Source: Pomphorhynchus laevis
Lineage: Eukaryota > Acanthocephala > Palaeacanthocephala > Echinorhynchida > Pomphorhynchidae
Assembly (NCBI GenBank): GCA_012934845.2
Contig: WNNJ02002088.1
Span: 62,001-126,000 of the forward strand
Length of the DNA stretch: 64,000 nucleotides
Reading direction: 5' to 3'
The notes below the pieces were generated by a model. The model was not told where the DNA came from. It did no database searches and worked only from the letters and a program-made list of their open reading frames with translations. Shown in pieces: positions 21,401 to 36,400 of the stretch; the stretch's first letter is position 1; each line of letters starts with the position of its first letter. Made by a program: the position numbers and the translations under genes.

Positions 21401-24400
21401 TGACTACTGCCATCTATTTAAATATTAGACAAAACGTTTATTTGAAGGAGAGGCCTTCACGACTTGTGTTCTTCTCTGATTTCCTTATATCATAAAGGGC
21501 GTTTGAGACAACTACTGTAGAATTAACTTTGGTTTGTGTAAACTCTAGGAATTTCATTTTTTTATTCCTAATTTAATTTTGTTTCGAAACTAAAGATTAT
21601 CAAATATAAAATAATTCAATTTAAATGTTTAAATTTTAAACTTTATATATTTTTATAAGATTCTTCATATTTAATTAAATAACCAGAAGTCAACTAGAAA
21701 GAAATGCTTAGGTGCGAATCACAAACTGAATAATATCCAATTTTTACAATTGGTAAGAGTTCAACTATGTTTCGATTCATCGTGATCAGTTATTATTTGA
21801 TTTTGAAATTCTAATATTTAGCAAATCTGATATTTACATTCAATATATCAATCACATATAATTCCATTTTAATTATTAAATGACTTTAAATTCAATATAA
21901 AAATTAATATATTTAATATATAAAAATTAATTATTAAGCTAACAATTGAGCTCATGATTCATTTACCTCATGATTCTTATTCTAAGAGAAGAAGCGAATT
22001 TTCCAACATCATTTGTTTTGCCATTCAACTTTGCGAGAACGAATTCCTGATCTTCGATGCAAACTGCTATTTCACTGTCACGATTGCCTGTTAAACTTCG
22101 ATCGTTGATATTAGCAGATCCTATAATAACTAAGCGGTCGTCAACTATCATCATCTTACTGTGAACATAAACCATTTCAGTCACCTAACAAAAATAAATG
22201 TAGTCCGTATTTCGTAACTGTTTAATTCTGGTAAATTGAGTATTTAATATTTGATATTAAATTCTGTAATTTTAATATTTAATAAAACCATTTTATCTGT
22301 TTTGTATAAATAGAACAGTGCTAATGCTATGATGTAAATTGAAAAGCATATGTTGGCTGTTAATCATTGAATATATCGTATTTTTGGAGTATAACTATAA
22401 ACAGTTAATAAAAAATACTCAACTATTAAACGTTTAATAAATATATTTATATATTTATTATTTATATTTAAAAATATATTTCCAATATATAACGATATCA
22501 ATGATTTTACTGAATATTTCTGCAATAAATTTATCTATTAAATGTAGTACATTGGATAGATGAATATAAATATTATATAATATAAATATTATATATTTAT
22601 ATTGAATTTATGTATTATTTTATTTATATTAAATATAAATATAAATATTTAATATTATGAATATAAATATTATATTTATATTCGATATATTGTATAAATA
22701 TATCAAATAAAAACATTTTATGTTTTGTACGATTCTGTACTAATATTTCGAATTTCTGATATTCCAAATTTATTATTTATTTTTAGCCCTTGAATTGAAA
22801 AAATATAATTTAAATATTAAATCAAAATCAAACATTTAATTTAATGAAATTTATCAATAATTTTAAAAGAGAAATTATATCAAGGCGTCCTTCTTTATAT
22901 TTAAGCCACCAATTATTTTTTATTTATTATATTTATTTATATTAAATATAAATATTTAATATTATATTTATATTCGATATAAATTACGAATATATGTATA
23001 AATTACGATTTACATTTTTATATAGTAATATAATTTCTAAATGATGCCTGCTGTACTGTAAACTTACCCTCTCATCTATAAAATAGATGAAAGGATAATA
23101 ATTATTTTAAAGTATTTTATTGTAAAATATCAATATTTAGAATGAAAATATTGTAATAGCTACTGTTTTACTTATATCAAGCCTGTAAAGCTTTCCCATT
23201 TAACTTGGTTTAATAATTATTTCCAAAGAAAGCAAAAATTGTTGTTGAAAAATAAACGATTTTCTCGTTTATTAATACCATCATTTAACGTAAGGGTTTT
23301 AAAATTATCACACAAATCTATTGACTACTTAATGCATCTATCAGTTTGATCCAAGTGTAAATTGATATCAGAAGGTTATTCAATAAATTCGCATGTTATC
23401 ATGTTTTTATGAATTATTAAAAGCCACCCATTAATTTGCAAATCTACGCATTTATCTGTCGCTATCCTTTGTGATATATTAGATTCTAAACTATTCACAA
23501 GTCTTAAAATATTTGATCATACATTACATATATACTGCATTGCCATATAAACCGTTTAAGATATCAGCCATCAAATATAGTTGAGCTTGACACTTACTTA
23601 TCAAGTTCATCTTGTAAGAGGATATTAAAAAGATTTTTATTTACTAATAGCATAAATGACAAAATATAAGCGATCAATTCCTGTATGCAAATGCAAGAAG
23701 GGGGAGAATTAAAGCTTACAAAACGTTGTCTCCTGATATTCCGAATTTTTGATCTTTCAATAAAATAATAAAATGTCAGTTCCTTATAGAGAACGTTTGG
23801 GTTTTAGTGACTCTTTTGGCCTAATTACCGCATTGTCGATGATTTAATTGCCAATGATTCCATAGAAAGCACTCATGTGCTTTATTAAAGTTGTGTCTGG
23901 GTTATAATCCCATTGGCAGATTTAAAAATGGAAAAATAACTCAAGTGACTTTTAGTGTCTCTAAAACTTAATAACCTTAGTGACTTTGTCTCAATAACTT
24001 TTAGTGACTCTTTTGGCCTAATTACCGCATTGTCGATGATTTAATTGCCGATGATTCCATAGAAAGCTGGATTACACTCATGTGCTTTATTAAAGTTGTG
24101 TCTGGGTTATAATCCCATTGGCAGATTTAAAAATGGAAAAATAACTCAAAAACACATTACGCATCTTTTGTCTTAATGGATATTCGGAACATTGCTAGCT
24201 GTTTGGATACCTTGGTCGGTTCGATGGGCAGTCAAATTTTATCGAACAGACTACCGAATGAACACAAATTATAGATAAACTGAGGGTTTTAGTGACTATA
24301 TTGGCCTAATTACCGCCATGGCAATGATTCCACTAGAATCTATTGATTTTTGTTGGGCGTATAGTTTAGACCATATAACAATATTCAATGAAAAATGCGA

Positions 24401-27400
24401 CGCTTTTTCTGAATACGTCGTTAATAATTGGATATCAAATAGTAGGCCGTTGTTACAACGCCAAATCTGGTCAAGATATAACTTACTAAGAAACAGAACA
24501 AATAACTCGGCTAAGGGCTAAAACAGAACAAATAACTCGACTGGGGGCTTTAACTCAATGTGAAATCGCTTAATAAATAAAAATAAACTTTTATGAAATT
24601 GTGTATTTACTTAAAGAGATACAACAAGTTACAACTGCATTGAGCTTTTTAGAATTCTTCACGGTGGAAAGCCAAAAAATAAAGATAATAAAGATAAACA
24701 AGATCAGAGTATCGAACGATCGTGGCTCAAATATAGAGAAGGACGTCTTTTAAAATCTTTGATAAATTTCATTAAATCAAATGATTTTTATTTAATATTT
24801 AAATTTTATTTCAATTCTAAGGGCTAAAAATAAATAATTCGAAATATCAGGAATTCAAAATATCGGTACAGATTCGTACAAAACAGTGAATGTTTTATTA
24901 TTCAGGATGACTATTATTGAGCAAATTGTCACCCATTTCGCATTAAGTGCAGAAAGTTTCAACGTTTGCATACATTTGCTAAGCCCATCTTTTATATAAA
25001 TAGTTTTGTAAATAGTTTTCGTGCAAGTCACAATACATTCTTCCTTATAGCCGATGTTACATTCTTCCGTGTCAACTGCTTGTTGATATTTTACAAACGA
25101 TTGCTAATCGCCTGAAAATGATTCCGTCGTCATCCACAAATGTAACTGACAATCGCCCAATGCTGATTGCATACGTTTTAACTTGGCTAGTCTTCATTGG
25201 TCTTGCCATCTATGTCTGGGCAAGCGTACTTCATATGTACATCAGTGATATAAATCCGTATAGAATTGAGCTTATAAACTACGAGACGAATTTAAGGAAG
25301 TTTATGCTAACGATATGTTTTGTTTCATTTACATCATTGGCGTTGACTTCATTAACCACAATAAAGGCGATTTCAGTTAAACGCTTTCCAAGTTGTGCAT
25401 GTTGTCATTCGTCGATGTTTTATTTGCTGATAGCAATTAGTCTAACGCTGATCTGTTTGTCGTCTGTATTTTTCTCATATCAGTATCAATTTGTGAATAC
25501 GTCTCGTTTGCTTATAAATCACACAATTGAACTGTCGGGAGGGAAAAGACATTTCGGACTACCGAGAGAATGCATGAGCAACATCATCTTTAAAGTGCAA
25601 CAGTCTGAACGTTATTTTAAATGCACAGTCGCGATAATCACATTCATTGTCGACTTGCATAATAAGATTTGGATTTGTTGGATAATTATGTCCATTCTGT
25701 CTACTTTAATGTCGATTTTCTGGAATTATATGTAATCAAGATTTAAAAAATGTTAACGCCATTTATCATACAATTTATTTTTAAGGGTTATTTCATTCAA
25801 CGTCAAGTGTAATCAAGACTAAATCCTTTTTAATTTAAATTCTAATAAAATTATATTTAGCGCTGATTGTCCATACTAGAGATTTAATCAATTTTAGCGT
25901 TGATTGTCGATACAAGATTTTGCGTTGATTTTCAATAATAGAGATTAGATTATAGCGTTGATTGACGATAATAGAGATATTTAGCGTTGATTTTCGATAC
26001 AAGATTTTGCGTTGATTTTAGATAATAGAGATTAGATTATAGCGTTGATTGACGATAATAGAAATATTTAGCGTTGATTGTCGATACAATATTTTGCGTT
26101 GATTTTCGATAATATTTAGCGTTCATTGTCGATATAAAAAGATTATATCATTTTTAGAGATGATTATCGATTTAAAAGGATTAGATCATTTTTAGCGTTG
26201 ATTGTCGATGATAGAGTTTAGATCAAATTTATCATCGATTGTCGATAATAGATATTAGATTATAGCGTTGATTGTCGATATAAAAAGATTATATAATTTT
26301 TAGAGTTGATTGTCGATTTAAAAGAGTCATTTTTAGCGTTGATTGTCGATGATAGAGATTAGATCAAATTTATCATCGATTGTCGATAATAGATATTAGA
26401 TTATAGCGTTAATTGTCGATATAAAAGATAAGATCATTTTTAGAGTTGATTGTCGACTTTAAAGGGTCATTTTAGCGTTGATTGTCGATGATAGTGATTA
26501 TATATTATATCAAGCGTTGATTGTCGATACTACGGTTGGCGTTGATTTCTAATATAAAAAGATTAGATTATAGCATTGATTATCGATATAATATTTAGTG
26601 CTTATTCTCAATATATAAAAAAGACTATTATATTTAACGTTGATTGCCGATAATAGAGATTAGATCATATTTAGCTTTGATTGCCGATACTAGAATTAGC
26701 TTTGATTGCCGATACTAGAATTAGCTTTGATTGCCGATACTAGGGATGAGAATATTTAAAGCGTTGATTGTCGATATAATATTTAGCGTTGATTGTCGAT
26801 GCAATATTTAGCGGTGATTGTGGATAGTAGAGATTATATCATTTAAAGCGTTGATTTACGATATAAAAAGACGATTATCGATTCGGCTGTTGAGTTGCAG
26901 ATTTGTCCCTATTAGTCGTCATTTTTCAATAAATTTATAAATTGTATAATACATTTACTAAAAATATTCACGATAATTTCGTATCGTAAATGAACTTTAA
27001 GCATTTGCAAATTATTTTGATTATTTAGTTGATCATTTAGTGGTAGCAGTCACGTATTGTCATCTTGTCAGATGTCAATGTTTGACTTGTAAATAGTGAG
27101 ATGATGTTGTATCAATATTTGACCATGACATGTCAAAGTGTATACCAGCTTGAGAAAAAGCCTGAGACTAAATACAAGTACCAGCAATCACACCAATTAT
27201 TAAAAGCTTGAGACTAAAGACAAGTCCTCGATACTAGGAAATTTATAAATGAAGTGAAATTTTTCCATTCCTTCTGTAAAATGATCATGTACGAAACGGA
27301 TAATGGGTCAAAAAGGATAATGGGACAAAAATCACTTAATGCTGAATTACCCACCATTGGCTTATATTTGTTGATACATCTCCACTAAATGCTATTGTGC

Positions 27401-30400
27401 CAGATTTTCTAAAGGCGTTACACATAGTATCCGAAAGGTCTTATGTAAAACAAATTATCGTCCAATCACTCTAATTCATAATTTAGCACAACTTTCGGCT
27501 TCGATCGTAAATAACGTTAGTGATCACCAATTTGGCCTTTACCTTCATGAAGGAGGTGAATCCGCGCTAGACGGGTTCTAGCGCGGATTCTAGAACCCGC
27601 ACGTCAACTCTGTTGACGCAGGTTAAAGGATTACAGTAACATAATTGATTACATTCAAAAATAAAAGGGCTGTATTTATTTTCCAAAAAATAATCCGCAA
27701 TAAGATCTTCGTTATTGTAAGGTGGGCGCATACTGGTACGGCAACAATTGCAATTTAAGGTTGTACAGTCACCATCACAAAAGCACGGCTTAAAAAGACA
27801 AATTAATCCAAATTAATAAATTAATAATATCTTTCTCTGATTTATGTCTTTTACAATTTCTATAATATACTTGATTCTAGAACCCGTATTGATAATTTTA
27901 GACTCCATATTGATAATCAAGTACAATCAAAATACTTGAATCAAATACTTGAGTGAAATGAGTGCAAGCTCGGATATACCGAGGGCGTTCGACAATGTTT
28001 TAATCAACTATTGCTTGATAAGCTGTGGAAATAGGTTTTTCTTTGTGACATCTTAAGTTCACCGCATCGTACATAAGTAAACGATAGTAATATGCCAAGC
28101 ATTTATACTGCATATCAGAATAGCGTTATATGAATATTGGCGTGCCACAGAAAAATAAGTTATCCTCTTTACTCTTCGCGCTCTTATATTCATAAAATAT
28201 GCATATGATATTTCTATAATCATTCGCGAATAACCCTATTAGCTTCTAATGAAACTATTCCTCGACAATATTATTCTTTGACAACTATAATAGTCTAAAC
28301 ATGGAAAAGATAACAAATTCATTTTAATAAATTACTTTTTCGCGAACCAGTCAATTAATAATTAATAAGTAATTACTAAAAAGCTTTCAGATCTATGCTT
28401 AACACGACGAAAGAATTTTTTTGTTGCGACTCCTGACATTAAAATTTAATAAAATATATTTTTTATTAAATTTAATAAAAAATTTAATTATAAACTATAT
28501 TTTATGATTTTTTTAGTCTTTAATTGATGTTTTCCTTAATTGTGTGTTTTATATTGTTAAGAATACGCGAATTTTCTTATAAATTCAAAAACTCAATTTA
28601 ATATTGTATTTTAAGATAAGTAATTTTAATATTTTATAATTTTTAAAAATATTAATATATTTCTTTGATTGATGTTTTCTATAATTAATTTATATTGTTT
28701 ACAATAAACCAATTGATAATAGAAATAATAAATTTATAATAATTTTTTAATTATTAAATAATTTTTTATTAATTATATATAATTTTTAATTATTAAATTT
28801 GAAAAGCGAGATTTTGCAAAAATTATAATGCATTACACTCAATTATATTAAATAGTATTTAACTATTTAATAACTATTAAATATGTTACTTTATCTACCT
28901 GTAAAAACGGCAATTACAGAAATATTCATTTGTATTGTTGATATAACTTTCAATACACTAACTAGATTTTGCTTTTATTATAAACTGAATTTATGACTTG
29001 GAAATTTATGATAAATTAGTTCTTTATTATCTAAATAGCTCTTCTGTCGGTTCTCTACCATTTTAATGTTGCAAAAATCACATGCCATTTGCATTTGTCT
29101 GTCTTAAAAACAAGATATGTTTTTCTATTTTATAAGTTTCGAATTTTCTTACAATTTCTTTATAGAATAGATTCAAACATATTTGTATTTTTACGCTTGT
29201 CAAAAGTGTAAAATAAAGGCGATCTTGTCAAAAATGACAAGATCCTTTAGTCCTTTATAAATTGCTTTATAATATAATTTGATAAAATGAACAGTTCCTT
29301 AGGAACTGTTATTAGGTTTCGGTCCTAAAAACAGGTATCGTTTCGGTCCTGTTATTCATTAAAACAAATTATAACAAATTTAACTTAATTATATTTTTAA
29401 TAATTATTTTTAAAACATGGTCGAACGCCCTCGGTATATCCGACCTTGCACTCATTTCACTCAGTGAAATTATATTCATTATAACGAATTATAATGAATT
29501 ACACGCAGTGAAATTAGCCGTAATTTAATATTTAATTGTAAGTTTAAGAATTTCTAACGTAGTACGTCAATTTTATCCCAAAAGTCACAATTTCGACTAT
29601 AAAGTTTTACAATTAATTTTAAAAATTAATTATTAATTTTTAATTATTTTGTCAACATAACATTTATCATTATCATCTGCTTAACTCATTAAATAAACGA
29701 AATTGCGATAAAATTAGGTTTACCTTTGTAGATTTGAAATAGTAAAATGTTTTGTAGATTCGAAAATTTTAATCTTCTATTGCGAGTTTATTTTAACACT
29801 CATATTCCGTTATTAACGTTTATGGTTGCAAGTACATGTCGTAAGAAAATTTATGGAATTTATTATTTTTTATTATCCCTCCCACTACTGGATTCAGAGG
29901 AGGACTGGATTGCCAGTCCTCCTCTGCATCCAGTAGTGGGAGGGATCTGGCACTGATGAGTCATTGTGATGACGAAACGGTATCGTCGTTCTTCCGCGTC
30001 TGGCTTAAATGATAACAACTTATTTCACGCGGAATGGTCTCACTCTCTTTTCGTATTTATGAATACGAAATATCATTTTATATAAAACTTTGATATGAAT
30101 ATTAATGAAAGTTCATTAAATTTAAAATGTTAACTTTAAAAAATATGTTACTTTAAAATAAAATTTCGATTCCAAACATCATGGAAGATTCTAAATATTA
30201 TTGAATTATAGGTGTGATTCTAACATCAGATTCAGACATTGTGTGATTTGCTAGGATATGTTGCATCACGTATTCAGTTCACCATATTGATCAATATGGC
30301 TTTGAAGCAACTGGACAAAATAATAAAAAGATCAGGTGCATCTTATGCTTCTTGCAGCAAAGAAAGACACTTTAATCATCGCTGGTAGAGTCAGTGAGAT

Positions 30401-33400
30401 TGTAAAATAAAAGTCAGATTATAGTTTAAATTATTATATTATTACTGTTATAATATAAGAAATGGCTGTAAATAGTTTATAATGATCCATTTATTGATAA
30501 AGAATTATTGGAGATGATTCAAAAAATGGAAAAATTCGATATTTTGCTAACTTCTATTAGCATCTTCAGAAATTACAGTGTTTTTAAACACGAATTTTTC
30601 CCTTTTTAAAGATTTAAAAAACATTGTAATTTTCTGATAAAATAATAATATTTAAAATATAAAATATAAGAAATATAATATAATTATAATATAAATATAA
30701 TATAATTTTACCAATTTTTGGTCAAGCTCCAATATAACTGCGAAATACATGGTATTTTATAAAAAAGATAAATGTAATACAATATACTTTTATAAATTTT
30801 GCATTAAAAATAAAATTTCGATTCAAAATATTTTTAATGAACGTGAACTACCTCATTGACATTATGCACTATTTTCACGTGAATGTATCTTCACGATATT
30901 AGCATTAATCTAAATCATTATTTGAACACTTACGCCTTCGAGAACCTAACGAATTGTGTGTATTGATAGTTTTCTAAAATACTGAAGTGGGAAACTAATG
31001 TCGATTGGTAAAATATTTACAATTAACATGTCATATAACAATATAATGTTTGCACACATTTATATAAGTAAATGGGTTTATTTTTAAACACTGATCATAT
31101 TCTATTCGACATTATATATTATGTCGAATATACTTAAATGGCTTTATTTACATTTTAAAAAATGATCATATTCTATATATATATCTGTAATATAAAAAAG
31201 ATTAGAATTAAAAAATAATGCTTTTGGCACTGCAACTTACAACATAAGTGAGAATAACTTACCAATTGACCTTTGATATTGCCCCAGTTTCTTAGTGCGC
31301 AAAAAGAAATGAATTTGTAAGGATCACAACCTGAAAAAACCAACATTCATAAAATAACGGTAAATTAAAATATAAGGGAAATAATTTGATAAAATACAGG
31401 TAAATTTATAAATTCTACAAAACCGCATGTACGGGAAATTTCTATTCGTAGATGTCTTTAGATACTACCTACTATAACTCAAAATGACAGCGTATCAAAG
31501 TGTGCTCACTTTACTAGAATAAATCCCGATTTTCCTTTTTGTTTTTGCTAAAAACACAAAAAGGAAAATTGAATTGCTATTTAAAAAATGTTTAATAGCC
31601 ATTTTTTATTGGACTATAGTTTTTAATAAATATATTGATTTAAATAATATGACTTGAAGTTACGAGTTATTTAAAATTTTAGAAATTTTAGAATATAACA
31701 TATAATAATAAAATATATAATATTATAATATTAAATTAAAAACATCTGGACAATCAATAATTTCATTTTACCAAAATCGAAAAAGGCTTATTCAAATTTT
31801 CAAAAGAATTATTGGAGCTGGATCAAAGAAAAGAGGATTTTTTTAAACATGAACAACTGATGAGTCAAACTTTATTCATTTTTATAACATTTCAGGAAAT
31901 AACAGCTACACATTGGTTAGTTCAAAGAACAAAATAATAACGCACTCAGCAGAAACTAGTATGCATTGCAATCAACGAATCGGGCAATATGGATCGAGGA
32001 CAGCAACGCAGTCAATTTCAACTTCATTGAAGACTGCAGCTATAGCTAAAATCATCCTTGGAATAATGTGTGATGTGGTAATATATTTCACGAGACAGAT
32101 TACAGGCTTTTAAATTTCATGTAAACTGTAAATCGATTTTGTAGTTCAGATAATCAATCGTAATTAGTTGAGTAATAGGGACATTAGTTCCACTGACCTG
32201 GAATTCTACAGGTTAATATTATTTGATTACGATTGTTTCCATATTTTAATATTTAATAATTATAAATTAATTAGGTTTATTTAATAAAGAATATAATTTA
32301 TTTCAAATTACTATTTTAAACATCAACTAGTTAACATTTTAACATTTTGATATCGATATAATAACGTTCTTATATTAAATGTGATATTTCTAACACAGAA
32401 AACTTAAATTATAACTTTGTGCACCAAGTAATCGACAACGAATTTACAATATTTTTAAAAATTTATTATAATTTATAATTTCTGTTTATGCTGCATATAA
32501 TGAAAAGCAACTAGGCTTTATAAAAATTGTTTAAAAAAAATGTTTGGACATAAAAATGTTTCCATTATATCAAAGATTAAAACATTAAATAAAAACCGTA
32601 CGAGATTTCATAATTTTGTATCGAAATGACAATAATCAGATTCGTAAAGTTTAAACGTTTGACGCACAACACTGCTTTTACCAAAAAAACAACGTAGAAG
32701 TTGTCAGAATGAACTTCAATGAACAATTTAAATCAGATCAGTTAACTCAGTTTAAAAATAAAAAAAATATTTTAATCTTGAAATCAAGAATTTAAAAAAC
32801 GATCAATTTATTAATTAATAACAAACGATGTATAAGCAATTCCTCGAATCAATATATCAGGCCGGATAAATACATGCTAATGATGCATTTCCTATAGTAT
32901 AATTTTTACTTGACGCTTATTTCATCTAGTATATCTTCTTCTAATACAGAGTTTATTCATCCATAAGCATTCATCACTTATGAATTGAAATGGTAAATTA
33001 AATTAATTTATTTTTTTGCTTGATTTTAAAAAAAATGTATTAAATTATGTATATATTAAATTATTTAAATTATCCGTTAATTATCCGTTTCTACCTTATT
33101 CTAGAAATATATTTACTTAAATCTAATACTATTATTTCTTTACTTTTCGTATTATTAAATTATAGAAAATCTAAAAACAATTATCAATTTTATTATTTAA
33201 TTATTAAATTTTGATTTAGCATTACTATGTTTTGTAATTATACGTAGACTCAGTTAGCTGATTGGATTTAATGAATTTGGCCCCGATGCTATGTTATGGA
33301 GAGGAGTTATAGGCCGAAACATGATAGCATAGCAGTTCCTTCTGATGACCTCTAATTCTTATTCTGATATATCGTCTGTTATTTATTAGTCAATTCATAA

Positions 33401-36400
33401 AAATGACGTTTATTTTAAATTTCTATTTTTTATTCGATATATTCGAGAGCTCGAATATATCTAAGATAAAAATTTGGAAAGATTATATATTTGATAAAAT
33501 TAAAAATAAAATGAAAATAACAAACAATTATAAAAGGAAAGATAAAATTAATAAAGATATGTATAAAGAACTTACTAAATTAAAGGATAACTATATAATA
33601 ACAACTATTGATAAAGCTAGTAATAACTTTGTCTTCATATGCAAAAAGCTTTATTATGATATACTAGTGAAAGAGGTTAATTCTAATGATTTAAATGTAA
33701 ATCCAACATATGAACGTAGTGAGTTGAGTTTAGAAACAATTATTACAAGTCACTGTTCTATAATGGATAAAAAGGGTATAAAGGTTGAATTAGATAATAA
33801 AACTATACCTATATTATATTGGAATCCAAAATTACATAAAAATCCAATAAAACCTAGGTTCATATGTAGTGCGTTTAAATGTACATTAAAACCACTTTCT
33901 GTTTATATGAATAAAATACTTAAAGTAATTAAAGCACATTTTAAAAAATATTGCAAGGTAATCGAAATTAATACTGGTATAAAACACTATTTCAGTATTA
34001 ATTCTACAAAAGAATTTTTAGAACAGACAAAAGGAATAAATTTTCAAAATATAAATACATACGATTTTAGTACGCTTTATACAAATCTAGATTTAGTAGA
34101 TATTAAAGAAGCGTTAGTAAAATTAATTAATCTTATATTCGGAAAAAGATATACATATATATGTTATAATAATTATAACGCCTATCTAACAAAAATTAAA
34201 CCATCAAATAAATATAAATATATGGATAAAATTGAATTAATAGAATCCTTAAATATTTTGATAAATCAAAATTATTTAAAAGTAGGGACATCTATATTTA
34301 GACAAGTAAAAGGTGTTCCAATGGGTGGTAATAGTAGCCCAATTATAGCTGACTTGTTTTTAAGCTTTATAGAATATGAATTTGTTCATAACTGTGTAAA
34401 AACTAAATCTAAACAATATAAATATATGAAATATATGTTTCGATACATTGATGATATATGTGTATTTAATTCTAATAATTTTTATTCAATTAGTGAGCAC
34501 ATTTATCCAGAAAGCCTTATTCTTAACAAAACCAATATTAATGATAAAGAAGGTGTATATCTAGATATGAACATTAAATTAACATTAACTAAAACTACTA
34601 TTAATTTATATCGTAAAGATGACATATTTAAATTTACAAGAAACATATTTTTGCATGAGCATTCATGCATACCATATAATATAAAATATAATACATTAAA
34701 TAATGAAATTTTAAGAATTGCAACAATATGTAATGATATTGGCTTTCTTAAAAATCATTTAAATAATTTAATAGATACATATTTTAAACTAGGTTACTAT
34801 AAAAATAACATCAAGCAGAAAATAGTAAAATATATAAATCAACACAATAATATAAAGAATAAATTTAAACTCTTAAGTGGCAAATTTTTATGGATGAATA
34901 ATAAATAATATACTTTGCATTAGAATAAGATACTAGATAGTTATTTCAGAGGAAATACATCATTAGCATGTATTTGGCCCCGCTGCTATGTTGGGTAGAG
35001 GAGTTAGGGGCCGAAACCTGATAGCATAGCAGTTCCTCCTGATGACCTCTAATTCTTATTCTGATACAACGTCTGTTATTTATTAGTCAATTCATAAAAA
35101 TGACGTTTATTTTAAATTTTATTTTTTATTTTTATTTTTTAACTTGATTAAAATTATAGAAAATCTAAAAACAATTATTAATTTTATTATTTAATTATTA
35201 AATTTTGATTTAGCATTATTATGTTTTGTTTATTTTATAATTATATAACAATACGTAGACTCAGTTAGCTGATTTAATTGATATAAATTATAAAAAATCT
35301 TAGTTGAACATCAGTTCCTCCTGATGACTTCTAATGAAATACATCATTAGCATGTATTTGGCCCCGCTGCTATGTTGGGTAGAGGAGTTAGGGGCCGAAA
35401 CCTGATAGCATAGCAGTTCCTCCTGATGACCTCTAATTCTTATTCTGATACAACGTCTGTTATTTATTAGTCAATTCATAAAAATGACGTTTATTTTAAA
35501 TTTCAATTTTTTATTTTAACTTGATTTAAATTATAGAAAATCTAAAAACAATTATTAATTTTATTATTTAATTATTAAATTTTGATTTAGCATTATTATG
35601 TTTTGTTTATTTTATAATTATATTAACAATACGTAGACTCAGTTAGCTGATTTAATTTTTTAATTATTTAATTATTGATTTATTAGGGTACATTTTCTAT
35701 TGTTACTATTAACATTTATTATCCTATTATAGTATTTTACATTACAATAACTGTCTATTATACAACTTAACCTTATCAAAATTTAATAATTAAATAATAA
35801 AATAAATAATTGTTTTATGTTTTTAATATTATCGTTATATATTGATTGTAATTCTTTATTATAATTACAAGTTATTTTCATTTTATTTTTAATTTTATCA
35901 AATATATAATCTTTCCAAATGTTAATCTTAGATATATTCGAGCTTTCACTATTAATCAGCTTACTAAAGTAATCATTTAAGTTATTATATAACGAATTGT
36001 AAATTTTATTTTTGTCGTTGTTATTATTTAATCTATATTTATACCCTTTTGATAGCAGCTTTCTTAATTCACAATTTTCAATTAATTCTAGATTATGGGT
36101 ACATATATGTTCATTTATTTTATCAAAACTAAGACTTTTACAATTGCATTCTGTTTCCATTATGTTTCTAATATTATCGTTACATATTGATTTTAATTCT
36201 TTATTATAATTACAAATTTTTCGTCCTAATGGTGGTAGGAGTTTATACCTTATTTTAGGAATATATTTACTTAAATCTGACCCTATTATTTCTTTACTTT
36301 TAGAATTATTTAAAAGTCCGGCTATATTTATGTTATCTATACATTTATTAATGAAGTTTATGGTTAATGTATATTTTCTATTGTTATTATTAACATTTAT

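Noticed and set aside
31850-31880. Isolated CTGATGAGTC as a hammerhead
   Set aside because: No GAAA box or matching stem II nearby.
33290-35050. A textbook type I or III hammerhead in the PLE pLTR
   Set aside because: CTGATGA is not followed by a stem II and GAAA within reach; only the permuted reading explains the boxes.
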